From Hymenobacter monticola (GTDB lineage: Bacteria > Bacteroidota > Bacteroidia > Cytophagales > Hymenobacteraceae), in assembly GCF_022811645.1 (NCBI RefSeq), contig NZ_CP094534.1, forward strand, positions 4,030,001 to 4,094,000: DNA of 64,000 nt, given 5' to 3'. Positions 43,675 to 52,120 of the stretch are shown one piece after another. The position numbers were made by a program, and so were the translations under genes. The notes beneath the pieces were generated by a model. That model made no database searches. It saw only the letters and a program-made list of their open reading frames with translations, and was not told where the DNA came from. Within the stretch, counting starts at the first letter, position 1. Each line of letters opens with the position of its first letter.

Positions 43675-45015
43675 CTACTTACAAAATGGCTCCGAACTCG
43701 CCACTGCCAACGCCTGCTCAATCTCACCAAACAGGGGCCGGCTGGCTGCTTCGGGCTGCATACAGCGCCGCTGCAGCTCCCGAAGCGCTGCAACTGGAGG
43801 AACCTCGGCGGCTTCGGGGCAATGGTCCAGCAATTCCTCCAGCAGGCACCCGAAGGCCCGTACCTCCAGCCGCTGCAGGGCCGCGGCTGTTTCCACCTCC
43901 TGAGCATCGAAGAAGCAGGCAGCGCCAAAGTCACCCAGCAGGGCATTGCCCTCGGTCGTGGTGAGAATGTTATGAGCATACAAATCGCCGTGCAGAATGC
44001 CTTGCGCGTGCAGGTGCTTGGCCGCAGCGGCAATGCCCTGCGCAATACTGAGAGCCGTTTCGAAGCTGAAAACGGTGCCCGATTTATACACGTCGCGGGT
44101 GCAGCTGGCCAGGCTGGGAGGGCCGGCCAAGTTGCCGAAGGCTTCGTCAATCAGCTCCAGTACCAGGCCCTCGGCGCCGGTGGGGTGGCCGGCCACGCGG
44201 CCCAGCACAGCAATGAGGTTGGGGTGGGCGCCGGCTTTGATGGTGGCCAGCATTTCGCAGTGGGGCAGGCCGTCGCTGGTCACGGCCCCTTTGAAAAGCT
44301 TCACGGCCACTTCGGTGTCCTCCGCGTTGGGCTGCTCCCAAAGGGCGCGGGAGATGACGCCCGATGCGCCTTCGCCCAACTGTTGCTCGATGGTCAGCTG
44401 GGTCCAGGCAATATCGCCGATGGTATGCAGCGACTCGGCAGCGGCTTCGCGAGGGCTTGAAAACGGGTTGCCGGCGTAAGCCAGCCATGAGAGGCGCGGC
44501 AGGGCCAGCAGCCACGCGGGCAGTTCGGTGAGCTGATTGGCGGCGATGCGCAGCAGTTCTAGTTTGGTGCAGCGGGCCAGCGTTTGGGGTAACTCGCGCA
44601 ACTGGTTGCCGGCCAGCATCAGCTTTTGCAGCTCCCGGCACTGCCCAATTTCCTCCGGTAGCGCTTCGAGCTGGTTGTCGGTGAGGATGAGCCAGCGCAG
44701 GGCAGGAGGGAGGGCCGCCCCGGGCAGCGTGCGGATTTGGTTCGCTTTGAAGCCCACCATGCGCAGGTTGGGGCACTGGCCCAGTACGGCGGGCACCTCG
44801 GCAAAAAGATTGTCGGAGCAAAACAACACTTGCAACCGGTGCAGGCGCGGCAAGTCGTCGGGCAAAGCGGAGAGTTGATTACCGGACAGATTGAGGATTT
44901 CCAGCGTGTCGGCGAGGGCGAAAATTTCGCGGGGAAACTCGGTGAGCTTGGCCGACAAATCCAGGCGGGTGAGGCCGTGGAGCTGCCCGGCGCGCAGTTG
45001 GGCAAGGGTGTGCAT
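43675..45015 (-). CDS. Leucine-rich-repeat protein fused to a protein kinase domain
   Basis: This 446-residue protein has about seven LRR units of roughly 23 residues (about 17-185), for example LEILNLSGNQLSALPDDLPR and LRWLILTDNQLEALPEEIGQ. A protein-kinase-like domain (about 205-440) follows. Kinase features are the Gly loop LGEGASGVISRALW, the VAIK-type Lys in TEVAVKLFKG, the catalytic loop HGDLYAHNILTT (Arg of HRD replaced by Gly) and DFG in ALLGDFGAACFF. There is no signal peptide or membrane segment, so it is probably cytoplasmic. The HGD loop is typical of RD-minus kinases that need no activation-loop phosphorylation. The substrate and partners are unknown. Confidence 0.9.
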   Translation of the reverse strand: MHTLAQLRAGQLHGLTRLDLSAKLTEFPREIFALADTLEILNLSGNQLSALPDDLPRLHRLQVLFCSDNLFAEVPAVLGQCPNLRMVGFKANQIRTLPGAALPPALRWLILTDNQLEALPEEIGQCRELQKLMLAGNQLRELPQTLARCTKLELLRIAANQLTELPAWLLALPRLSWLAYAGNPFSSPREAAAESLHTIGDIAWTQLTIEQQLGEGASGVISRALWEQPNAEDTEVAVKLFKGAVTSDGLPHCEMLATIKAGAHPNLIAVLGRVAGHPTGAEGLVLELIDEAFGNLAGPPSLASCTRDVYKSGTVFSFETALSIAQGIAAAAKHLHAQGILHGDLYAHNILTTTEGNALLGDFGAACFFDAQEVETAAALQRLEVRAFGCLLEELLDHCPEAAEVPPVAALRELQRRCMQPEAASRPLFGEIEQALAVASSEPFCK

Positions 45016-45060
45016 GGGGGCAAAGGTCGCAGTAGCACGCCCTACTGAACGAAAAAAAGA

Positions 45061-45162
45061 ACGTCATGCTGAGCAAGGTCGAAGCATCTCTACCGCGTTA
45101 GTAAACCCTGGTGATTGGATTACTGCTGCGGTAGAGATGCTTCGCTGCGCGCTGCATGACGT
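45061..45162. repeat. Palindrome, GTCATGCTGAGCAAGG family
   Basis: Imperfect arms at 45061-45096 (ACGTCATGCTGAGCAAGGTC) and 45128-45162, about 35 bases each with several mismatches, flank a 31-base centre. It is upstream of the LRR-kinase start and downstream of the 45.2 kb gene. Confidence 0.85.
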
Positions 45163-45189
45163 GCTTTCAATGGAATTCTGCGCTAGCCC

Positions 45190-45921
45190 CTAGTAGCTCT
45201 CCTTCCGGAAGCCCCAGGCCCGCAGCTCCGCCTCAAACGTGTCCGGGAAATTGGCCTTCAGCGCGTACACCACGGCTTGCAGCACCTTGCGCAGCTCCAG
45301 CTTCGCGGTGTCTTTCTGGCTCACCGACTTGCTCACCTGGCCGGCCAGGCCGCCGGTTTTGCCCAGCAGGTCTTTGTACTCATCAAAGCGGGTTTGCCAG
45401 AACTTGCTGCCGTAGTCGCGGCCGGCGAAGGGCGCGGCGGCCACGGCGGGCAGCAGCATCTCGCGCAAGGCCTTGAGGCGCTCGTCGCGGTCGTTGCTCA
45501 GGGCAAAGCCGCCGCGCTTGCGGGCCACCAGGCCGAAACCGGGCAGGCGGGCATCGGTTTTTTCTTTGCTGTAGTCGCTGTCTTCGTTGATGTACTTTTT
45601 GAGAATGCGCAGGCCCTCGTCAAACTGGTCGTCGAGTTCCTGCAGGCGCTGGCTTTGCGGGGTGCGGGCTGCGGCAGCGCTGCGCTTGTCGGTGATGGCC
45701 GCGCCGAAATCGGTGGCCAACTGGGCGAAGGCGGCCTGGGTTTTCCAGCGCAGCAAGAACCAGGTTTCCTTGCCCCAGGCCTCGGCCACGAGCCGGCCCA
45801 CCTCGGCCAGCGGTCCATCTTTTTTGGGGATGAGGAGCTTGGGGTTCACCACCGCGTCGGCGGGGGCGGGAGTGGGGGTAGAAGCGCCGGCCGCAGCGGG
45901 CGTGGAAGACTGGTCTGCCAT
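45190..45921 (-). CDS. Conserved-looking cytoplasmic protein of unknown function
   Basis: This 243-residue protein starts with an Ala/Pro/Thr-rich segment (residues 1-25). A largely helical, charged region follows, with VGRLVAEAWGKETWFLLRWK, LQELDDQFDEGLRILKKYIN and RDERLKALREMLLPAVAAAP, and the end is LKANFPDTFEAELRAWGFRK. There is no signal peptide or transmembrane segment, and I recognise no family. Codon use matches the neighbours. Confidence 0.75.
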   Translation of the reverse strand: MADQSSTPAAAGASTPTPAPADAVVNPKLLIPKKDGPLAEVGRLVAEAWGKETWFLLRWKTQAAFAQLATDFGAAITDKRSAAAARTPQSQRLQELDDQFDEGLRILKKYINEDSDYSKEKTDARLPGFGLVARKRGGFALSNDRDERLKALREMLLPAVAAAPFAGRDYGSKFWQTRFDEYKDLLGKTGGLAGQVSKSVSQKDTAKLELRKVLQAVVYALKANFPDTFEAELRAWGFRKESY

Positions 45922-46379
45922 GTGGTAAATAAGTAAGAATGAGGGTTGAAATGTGCCGTAGCACTACGGCCGGGCTAAGGTGCGCAGGAATTTTGACGAA
46001 GCAAAATTTCCCGCCCGGGCTCCGGGTTCGGCGCGCCCGTTGCGGGTGCGGGCCGCAACGGGCGTCGGCCGCCGGTGCTCGAACCCGGTGCGCCCCGCAC
46101 CGGCCCCCAACCGATGGTGCCACCCTGCCTTGCGGCCCGCAACGGCCCTCGGTACTCCGCGCCGAAGGCCCCTGCGCCCCGCAACTGCTCCCAACTCCCG
46201 GTGACAAGGGCCGTTGCGGATTTTTCCGTCCGGCTGGTGCGCCCGCCTATCTTCGCCCCACGCGTAGGTAGTCCCCGGCCAGCGGTTGCCCCTAAAAAGG
46301 CGAACCCCCGGCGTGTAGAAGACACCGAGGGTTCTGAAGCGGCGTTCTAGGAAAACCCTCGACTTCAATTAAATTAAAC
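45922..46379. other. GC-rich non-coding region with several stable hairpins
   Basis: No credible gene is seen. Strong inverted repeats occur at 46035-46063 (stem GCCCGTTGCGG), 46085-46103 (stem CCGGTGCG) and a long-range pair 46137-46149/46207-46219 (CCGCAACGGCCCT). A weaker one is at 46326-46361 (CGAGGGTT). The TTGCGG/CCGCAA core recurs. It could be a repetitive element or a structured RNA. Base composition changes sharply from GC-rich to AT-rich at about 46370. Confidence 0.6.
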
Positions 46380-47138
46380 TTATCTATAGGACTGCTGAAT
46401 CAAATAGCTGCTGTTCCATTCGTACCACTCACCACCAGCGTAGCAGTATTTTTCCTCTCCTAAGTTGATTATCGGAAACGCTCCATTTATTTTTTTCTTG
46501 GTCTCATTCTTGATTTTAGCGCCAACGATTATAAAGTCTTGAGAAATATTTTTCTCTGAGCTGCGAAAGACATTTCTGTTTTGGTCAAATGTTAAAACAG
46601 TAGTTATGTCGTGTTGATAATCGGGTTTTGGTTTATTAACCAACTTCCTTTCATCGTGAAACTTTATAGCTAACTTATAGGTGCCAATGCTATTTCCCGT
46701 CAAGTTCAATGCCGCTTCGTGAATAGTTTTTTTTGCGCTTGCCTTTATTAAAGCAGGTGTTGGTTTGCTCCAGTCCATGAATTCTTCATTGAATGTTGAA
46801 TTGATGTGCATTGACTCATAGAGGGTTTGATTGCGAACAGATAGAACCAACGTTTTAGCAGCATGCATTCCAGAGCCAGCACGGAAAGAATAAGCAACTA
46901 GTAGAAAATTTTTATTAAGAAGATGTACAGTATCAAGGTGATTGATGTTTTCAATATGAATGGCAGTATTTGCGCATTTTATGGTTAATGAGGCTCCGTA
47001 ATTAAGAGGCATCACCTCAATCAGTTGTTTGCTTCCATCTAACGATTCAATGGTAAACGCTTGACCATGTGATGTGCCGGCGAATAGCCCAATGAGCAGT
47101 GCCGTAATCATAAACATGCGTGTCAATTTGGCTTTCAT
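46380..47138 (-). CDS. AT-rich exported protein of unknown function
   Basis: This 252-residue protein has a signal peptide (MFMITALLIGLFAGTSHGQA). It then has a mostly beta-strand-like, polar chain with SLDGSKQLIEVMPLNYGASL, THLVLSV-type segments and an aromatic C-terminus (CYAGGEWYEWNSSYLIQQSY). No family is recognised. Its GC content and its A/T-ending codons differ strongly from nearly all neighbours, which suggests recent acquisition. The ATG at 47138 is chosen for the signal peptide. An upstream in-frame extension to 47192 would overlap the helicase stop. Confidence 0.78.
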   Translation of the reverse strand: MKAKLTRMFMITALLIGLFAGTSHGQAFTIESLDGSKQLIEVMPLNYGASLTIKCANTAIHIENINHLDTVHLLNKNFLLVAYSFRAGSGMHAAKTLVLSVRNQTLYESMHINSTFNEEFMDWSKPTPALIKASAKKTIHEAALNLTGNSIGTYKLAIKFHDERKLVNKPKPDYQHDITTVLTFDQNRNVFRSSEKNISQDFIIVGAKIKNETKKKINGAFPIINLGEEKYCYAGGEWYEWNSSYLIQQSYR

Positions 47139-47188
47139 TGTTCTACTGGTTTTTATAAAAGACAAAGCGTAGTAGTTGAGGGCATTCC

Positions 47189-50100
47189 TCACACCTCCAC
47201 CACTTCCCCCGTCCCGAAATAATAAATAACCCCGCGCACCTCCGCGTACCCCAATTGCTCAAATAGCGTGGCGTAGTTGCGCAGCAGGCGCTTGTGTTGC
47301 TCCTGCGGCGGGGGCAGGCGGAAATCCAGCAGCGTGACGCGCCCGCCGAGGCGGTGGTGCTCTTCGAGGGAGGGTTCGAGCACCACGCGGTCGGGCTTGT
47401 AGTCGCGCAGCTTCACGCCGCCCACCAGGATTTCGCGCTCCGTTTCCACGCTCAGGTGCGGGGCAAAGTAGGGGGCCAGGCGCGGGTCGCTCACCAGCGT
47501 TTCGAGGCTCTCGACCAGGGCCGGCCGCTCGCGGGCGCTCAGGATGCCCTCGGCCACGAGCTGGCTGGCCACGCGGCCCACGTCGGCGGCCGTGAGCAGG
47601 CGGCGCAGGGCGAAATGCAGCTTGCGGTTCCACTCATTCAGGGCCTTTTGCTCGTCAAAATCGAAGAGCGTGGTGGCGTGCCGGCGCAGCTTCAGCCGGT
47701 CTTCCCAGGGCGCGGCGGCCAAGTTGGTGAGGTTGTAGTTGGTGCTTGGTGCCGGGTGCTTGGTGCTTGGTTTTTCGGCGGCGGGGGTGCCTTGGGAGAG
47801 GACGAAGGACACTTGGTCGTCCTGCCACTGGCCGCGGCTGAGCAGGTAGCCGTGCAGCAAGTCGGCCACGGTGCGGGCGGCGGCCGTAGGCGCGGCGGCT
47901 TCCAGCTCGTCGGTTTTGGTGGTTTTCTTGTCGTCGGGCCGCTTGCTGATGACGTAGAGGCGGTGGCGCGGCCGGGTGAAGGCCACGTAGAGCGTGTTCA
48001 GCCCTTCGAGGAAGGTTTTCTCGCGCTCCTCGTCGTACTGCGCCCCCAGGGCCGTCTGCTGAATGCCCTTGCTCAAACTCACCACCGCCACGTCGGGCAT
48101 CTGCTCGATGGGCTTCTGGCCGGCCTCCAGGTGGCCCCAGAGCAGGGTGCCGCGGTGGGGCTCCAGGCTCCAGTCGGCGAAGGGCACGATGACCACCCCG
48201 TATGCCAGGCCCTTGGCCTTGTGTACCGTGGTGATGGTGATGGCCTCGCGTCCGCCCGGCGCGTTGATGCTGATGCGCCCCTTGCGCTCCTCCCAGTAGG
48301 TGAGGAAGTTGCCCAGGTTGTTGCCGAAGCGCAGGCTGTATTCCAGCGTCAAATCGAGGAAGCGGAACAGGTAGTCGCTCTCCCCGTTGCGCCCCAGCAG
48401 CCCGAACAGATTCAGCAGCCGCTCGGCCAGCTCGTAGAGACCCAGGTTGCCGGTTTCCTGCTCCCGCACGTCGTAGCCCAGGTCGCGCAGCTCGTCGAAA
48501 AACGAGGTGCCGCCCGCCGCGTTGGCCACTTCGGCAATGTGCCGGGCGCGGGCCGGCGTGGGGGCCAGCCCGCGCACCACCTTGTCCACGAGCAGCAGGG
48601 CCTCGGCTCGGGCCAGCGTATCGGCCGGCTGGTGCAGCACCCGCAGGATGCTCACCAGCAAATTCACCACCTCCGCAAATTCCAGCGCCAACGAGTCGGC
48701 CGAAATAATGGCGTAGCCCCGTTCTTTCAGGAACTTGGCAATGATTTTACTGGCGTAGCGCGTGCGGCACAGCACCGAAATATCGGCCAGCGCGTAGCCC
48801 TCGCGCAGGGCCTGCTCCACTAGTTGCAGGGTGAGGTAGCAGGTGCTTTCGTCGTAGCCCAGCAGCGCCTCGGGCGCGTGGCCGGGCAGGGGCTCGGCGG
48901 TGTAGCTGCCGGCCGCGGGGTCGTAGCGCAGGGCCGGAGCATCCTTTTGGGTGAACAACAATTCAACGTGCCCCTGCTGGTCGGCCCGCTGCGACTCGGG
49001 CACCTGCTGCCCAAAATGCGCGTCGAAAATCCCGGTCACCAGCCCCAGCGCCTCGTGCCGCTCACTCACCGCCTTAAAGAAAGCGTTGTTGAAATCAATA
49101 ATTTCCCGCGCCGAGCGGTAGTTCACCTGCAAGGCTTTGGGCTCTAGCTTGCCGCGAAACGCCTCGTAGCGACCCCGCAGCAGCTCGCGCATCTCCGGCT
49201 CGCGGGCCCGCGCCGCCAGGGCCTCGGTGTTGCCCTGGTGCAGGCGCAGAATCTGCTCCATCTCGCCCCCGCGCCAGCGGTAAATGGCCTGCTTGGCGTC
49301 GCCCACCGCCAGGCTGCTGTGCCCATTGGCCAGCGTGTTTTCCACCAGCGGCAGCAGATTGTTCCACTGCAAAACGGACGTGTCCTGAAACTCGTCAATC
49401 AGAATATGCTCGTATTTCTCGCCCAGCCGCTCGTACAAAAATGGCACCGGCTCGGTGAGCACAATGCTGGCAATACGCCGGTTAAATTCCGATATTAAAA
49501 CAACGTTGCGCTCACGGCTGATTTGCTCGACAATTTTATTTAATTCACTCAGCAGCGAAGCATGAAATAAATACGGCTGCATGGCCGCCAGCAGCACATA
49601 ATTCGGCAAAAAGTCCGCCCGCAATTTATCCAACGTAGCTACTAATTGGCTCAGCGGCTCCTTCACTGCATCCACCCGTTCGCGGTCGGCGGCGTTTTTT
49701 ATTTTGCCGCTATACCATTTGTCGTCGGCTAGCGTGGCGCGCACATAGCTGTTCGGCCCGGCCTCCGGCGCCAGCAAATCCACGCCCTTCTGCACGTAGC
49801 CAAAAATGCCGCGCTTACCCTGGAAAAAATCGGCTTCCGTAGCGCCCGCCGCGTCCAGCACCGCCAGCGCTACCTCGCGCGTCTGCCCAAACGCCGCCTC
49901 AATCTCTGTCCGTCGCGCCCGGATTTCCTTGTCCAGCCGTCGGAAATCGGCCAGACTCAGCTTGTCAAGCTGCGCCACCGCCTCCTGCACCGTCTCATTA
50001 AACAGCACCCGCCCGAAGCCCGCCAATTCCTCCGGCAGCCGGCTCCAGCTTTTGCCCTCGTCGGCCTGCCCCAGCGCATACTCCGCCAGCGTCTGCGACA

Positions 50101-50590
50101 GCAACTTGCTGTTCGGGTCGCGGTTCACCTTGTCGAGAAGCGCCGCCACGGCGCTTTGCAGCACCGCATCGGTATCCAGTTCCACCTCAAACGTGGCCGG
50201 CAAGCCCAACTCCCGGGTAAAAGCCGTCACAATCCGCTGCACAAACGAGTCAATCGTGCTCACCCCAAAATCGGCGTAGTGGTACAGCACCAGCCGGAAC
50301 GTCTCGGCCGCCCGCCGCCGCACCTCCGTTTCCGGCAGCTTCAGCTCGGCCGCAATGTCGGCCAGCAGACCATCGGTTTTCCCACTTTCCGGGTAGGCAA
50401 ACCGCCGCAGCGCCCCCACAATGCGCTCCTTCATTTCCCCCGCCGCGTCGTTGGTAAACGTAATAGCCAGCACCCGCTTGAAATACGCCGGGTCGTCGGC
50501 CCCCAGCGCCAGCAGCAGGTATTCTTTCGTTAATTGGTACGTCTTCCCCGAGCCAGCGGAGGAGGAGTAGATGCGGAAGGAGGGAGGCAT
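47189..50590 (-). CDS. AddA-like UvrD/Rep-family helicase-nuclease
   Basis: This 1133-residue superfamily 1A DNA helicase has Walker A in IYSSSAGSGKTYQLTKEYLL. Motif Ia is AITFTNDAAGEMKERI, motif II is HILIDEFQDTSVLQWNNL, and motif III lies in LAVGDAKQAIYRWRGGEM. Motifs V and VI lie in ITITTVHKAKGLAYGVVIVP and LYVAFTRPRHRLYVIS. The C-terminal 100 residues resemble the RecB/AddA nuclease domain (KLRDYKPDRVVLEP, VTLLDFRLPPP). The usual D-Y-K ending is DFR, so nuclease activity is uncertain. It probably works in double-strand-break repair with an AddB-like partner not in this window. An in-frame repetitive insert encodes STKHPAPSTN at 47738-47770. The start at 50590 precedes the Walker A region directly. 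Confidence 0.93.
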   Translation of the reverse strand: MPPSFRIYSSSAGSGKTYQLTKEYLLLALGADDPAYFKRVLAITFTNDAAGEMKERIVGALRRFAYPESGKTDGLLADIAAELKLPETEVRRRAAETFRLVLYHYADFGVSTIDSFVQRIVTAFTRELGLPATFEVELDTDAVLQSAVAALLDKVNRDPNSKLLSQTLAEYALGQADEGKSWSRLPEELAGFGRVLFNETVQEAVAQLDKLSLADFRRLDKEIRARRTEIEAAFGQTREVALAVLDAAGATEADFFQGKRGIFGYVQKGVDLLAPEAGPNSYVRATLADDKWYSGKIKNAADRERVDAVKEPLSQLVATLDKLRADFLPNYVLLAAMQPYLFHASLLSELNKIVEQISRERNVVLISEFNRRIASIVLTEPVPFLYERLGEKYEHILIDEFQDTSVLQWNNLLPLVENTLANGHSSLAVGDAKQAIYRWRGGEMEQILRLHQGNTEALAARAREPEMRELLRGRYEAFRGKLEPKALQVNYRSAREIIDFNNAFFKAVSERHEALGLVTGIFDAHFGQQVPESQRADQQGHVELLFTQKDAPALRYDPAAGSYTAEPLPGHAPEALLGYDESTCYLTLQLVEQALREGYALADISVLCRTRYASKIIAKFLKERGYAIISADSLALEFAEVVNLLVSILRVLHQPADTLARAEALLLVDKVVRGLAPTPARARHIAEVANAAGGTSFFDELRDLGYDVREQETGNLGLYELAERLLNLFGLLGRNGESDYLFRFLDLTLEYSLRFGNNLGNFLTYWEERKGRISINAPGGREAITITTVHKAKGLAYGVVIVPFADWSLEPHRGTLLWGHLEAGQKPIEQMPDVAVVSLSKGIQQTALGAQYDEEREKTFLEGLNTLYVAFTRPRHRLYVISKRPDDKKTTKTDELEAAAPTAAARTVADLLHGYLLSRGQWQDDQVSFVLSQGTPAAEKPSTKHPAPSTNYNLTNLAAAPWEDRLKLRRHATTLFDFDEQKALNEWNRKLHFALRRLLTAADVGRVASQLVAEGILSARERPALVESLETLVSDPRLAPYFAPHLSVETEREILVGGVKLRDYKPDRVVLEPSLEEHHRLGGRVTLLDFRLPPPQEQHKRLLRNYATLFEQLGYAEVRGVIYYFGTGEVVEV

Positions 50591-50621
50591 AACTTTACAG
50601 CTTATAAACAAAAAAACGCAA

Positions 50622-51125
50622 ATGTCCTGTCTCGGAGTCTTATTTTCAGTTGACCAAAAAACAGTCGATTTAATCAAGGAATTGCTTTCTGATGATGAAC
50701 GAGTCGATTATATTAGAGAGGTATTAGAAGTGGACTACTTTGAGAATAATCCGCAGTGGGTTTATGAGCTGGACAAAGCTTGGGATGGAATGCATCGGAC
50801 CCTTACAGATGGGGAATTAGAATTCGATAATGACGATTATCCCCTTAGCCACGTAATTCTTGGTGGCGAAATATTGTGCGAGAACGATAACTACATTATT
50901 GTTCTCAAGGACAAGGAACAGGTTTTAGAAATAGCGGCTGGCGTTTCAAAAGTGTCAAAAGAAGAATTTGCAAAGAAGTATTTCTTATTGGACCCTGATA
51001 ATTACGATAGTTCAGTTGATGAAGAAGACTTCGAATATACTTGGGCATATTTTGAAGACAGCATAAGTTTTTGGCAGAAAGCTGCGCAAGAAAATCGAAG
51101 CGTACTATTCACAGTCGACCAATAG
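50622..51125 (+). CDS. DUF1877 (YfbM-like) family protein
   Basis: This 167-residue, acidic, AT-rich protein starts MSCLGVLFSVDQKTVDLIKE. It contains VYELDKAWDGMHRTLTDGEL, YPLSHVILGGEILC and EFAKKYFLLDPDNY, the pattern of the DUF1877/YfbM family of unknown function. Low GC and A/T-ending codons contrast with its neighbours and match the 46.4 kb gene on the other side of the helicase. Its last 17 bases overlap the end of the convergent thioesterase gene. Confidence 0.85.
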   Translation: MSCLGVLFSVDQKTVDLIKELLSDDERVDYIREVLEVDYFENNPQWVYELDKAWDGMHRTLTDGELEFDNDDYPLSHVILGGEILCENDNYIIVLKDKEQVLEIAAGVSKVSKEEFAKKYFLLDPDNYDSSVDEEDFEYTWAYFEDSISFWQKAAQENRSVLFTVDQ

Positions 51126-51531
51126 AAACAGTCAGCCACCCCACCATCTCCGCCGTCACGCGCACCGGCCGGCCGCTCTTGGGGTCGAGCAGCACCCAGG
51201 TCGTTTCCGCCTCGCACAGCAGCACGCCATCGGCGGCGCGGGTGAGGCGGGTGTAGCGCAGCGACGTAGCCCCGCTGGTTTCGCCCACCCAGGTGCTGGC
51301 CCGCAGCGTCTCGCCCGCGAAGGCCGATTGCAGGTAGCGAATCCGGTGCTCGCGCACCACCCAGATAATCTGCTCACGCAGTTCGGCCGGGCAAATGCTC
51401 AACCAGTGCGCGCCGGCCACGTCCTGCACCCAGCGCACGTATTCCACGTTGTTGGCGTGGCCCAGCGCGTCAATGGCACTGGCCGGCACCTGGAATTCGT
51501 GGGAGAAAGCGTGGGCGGGCGCGTCGGGCAT
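51109..51531 (-). CDS. Acyl-CoA thioesterase (4-hydroxybenzoyl-CoA thioesterase type)
   Basis: This 140-residue hotdog-fold thioesterase shows the active-site motif IDALGHANNVEYVRWVQDVA with its conserved Asp, then VVREHRIRYLQSAFAGETLR and RAADGVLLCEAETTWVLLDP. It hydrolyses acyl-CoA thioesters in the cytoplasm; chain preference is unknown. I chose the ATG at 51531 nearest the domain start. It overlaps the convergent DUF1877 gene by 17 bases. Confidence 0.92.
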   Translation of the reverse strand: MPDAPAHAFSHEFQVPASAIDALGHANNVEYVRWVQDVAGAHWLSICPAELREQIIWVVREHRIRYLQSAFAGETLRASTWVGETSGATSLRYTRLTRAADGVLLCEAETTWVLLDPKSGRPVRVTAEMVGWLTVSIGRL

Positions 51532-51575
51532 GGGGGCGGCGGTATGCAGTGTGAAGAAGCAGGCCACAAAAGAAC

Positions 51576-51688
51576 GTCATGCCGAGCGCAGCCGAGGCAT
51601 CCTGCGTGCGGTAGTAGCTCAATCGTTCGCTAGGCTGACCTTCGGTTCAACGAAGCAAGCGAGATGCCTGGGCTGCGCTCGGCATGAC
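51576..51688. repeat. Palindrome, GTCATGCCGAGCGCAGCC family
   Basis: Arms at 51576-51601 (GTCATGCCGAGCGCAGCCGA) and 51661-51688 pair over about 26 bases with few mismatches, separated by 59 bases. The rest of the 316-base gap between the thioesterase and the cold-shock gene holds the latter's promoter and leader. Confidence 0.87.
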
Positions 51689-51753
51689 CGACTATGAGGT
51701 AGGAAGCATTGCAGCAGCCATTCTAGCCCGCATCGAAAAAAATATCTATCGAC

Positions 51754-51783
51754 TTGGTCATTTGGAAATTCTGCCTATCTTTG
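51754..51783 (+). promoter_or_regulatory. Promoter of the cold-shock gene
   Basis: TTG (51754-51756), exactly 19 bases, then TATCTTTG (51776-51783) is a full match to the Bacteroidota consensus TTG-N19-TAnnTTTG. The untranslated leader is about 60 bases. Confidence 0.85.
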
Positions 51784-51847
51784 ACGCAACCTAAGAAACC
51801 AAGCCACGGTGGCCCAAAAGCTTAGGGAAATTCCACAACCAACCACC

Positions 51848-52042
51848 ATGCCCACCGGAAAGGTAAAATTCTTTAATGACACCAAAGGCTTCGGTTTCAT
51901 TAAAAACGACGAAACTGGCGAAGACATCTTCGTTCACATCAGCGACCTGCAGGTTAGCTCGATTCGTGAAAACGACCACGTGCAATACGAAGTAGCTCAG
52001 GGCAAAAAAGGCCCGAACGCAGTGAAAGTATCGCTGATTTAA
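51848..52042 (+). CDS. Cold-shock domain protein (CspA family)
   Basis: This 64-residue single OB-fold nucleic-acid-binding protein carries both RNP motifs: KGFGFIKNDETG (RNP1) and DIFVHISDLQ (RNP2). It starts MPTGKVKFFNDT, as usual for the family. It acts as an RNA chaperone in the cytoplasm. A strong consensus promoter, a roughly 60-base leader and a clean terminator show a high-expression monocistronic unit. A DEAD-box RNA helicase gene follows in the same direction, a common functional partner. Confidence 0.98.
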   Translation: MPTGKVKFFNDTKGFGFIKNDETGEDIFVHISDLQVSSIRENDHVQYEVAQGKKGPNAVKVSLI

Positions 52043-52068
52043 TTCAGCTGTAGCTTTGCAATCCTAAG

Positions 52069-52092
52069 AAAGCCCGCCTTTGGCGGGCTTTT
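52069..52092 (+). terminator. Terminator of the cold-shock gene
   Basis: Stem AAAGCCCGCC / GGCGGGCTTT with a TTT loop is followed by a T run (TTTTTT), 27 bases after the stop. Confidence 0.94.
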
Positions 52093-52120
52093 TTTTGTGC
52101 CGGTGGGGCAAGGTTTAAAG

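Noticed and set aside
46240..46379. Possible small gene in the GC-rich gap around 46 kb
   Set aside because: The open frames on both strands have repetitive Gly/Arg/Pro translations and coincide with inverted repeats. There is no start context or domain.
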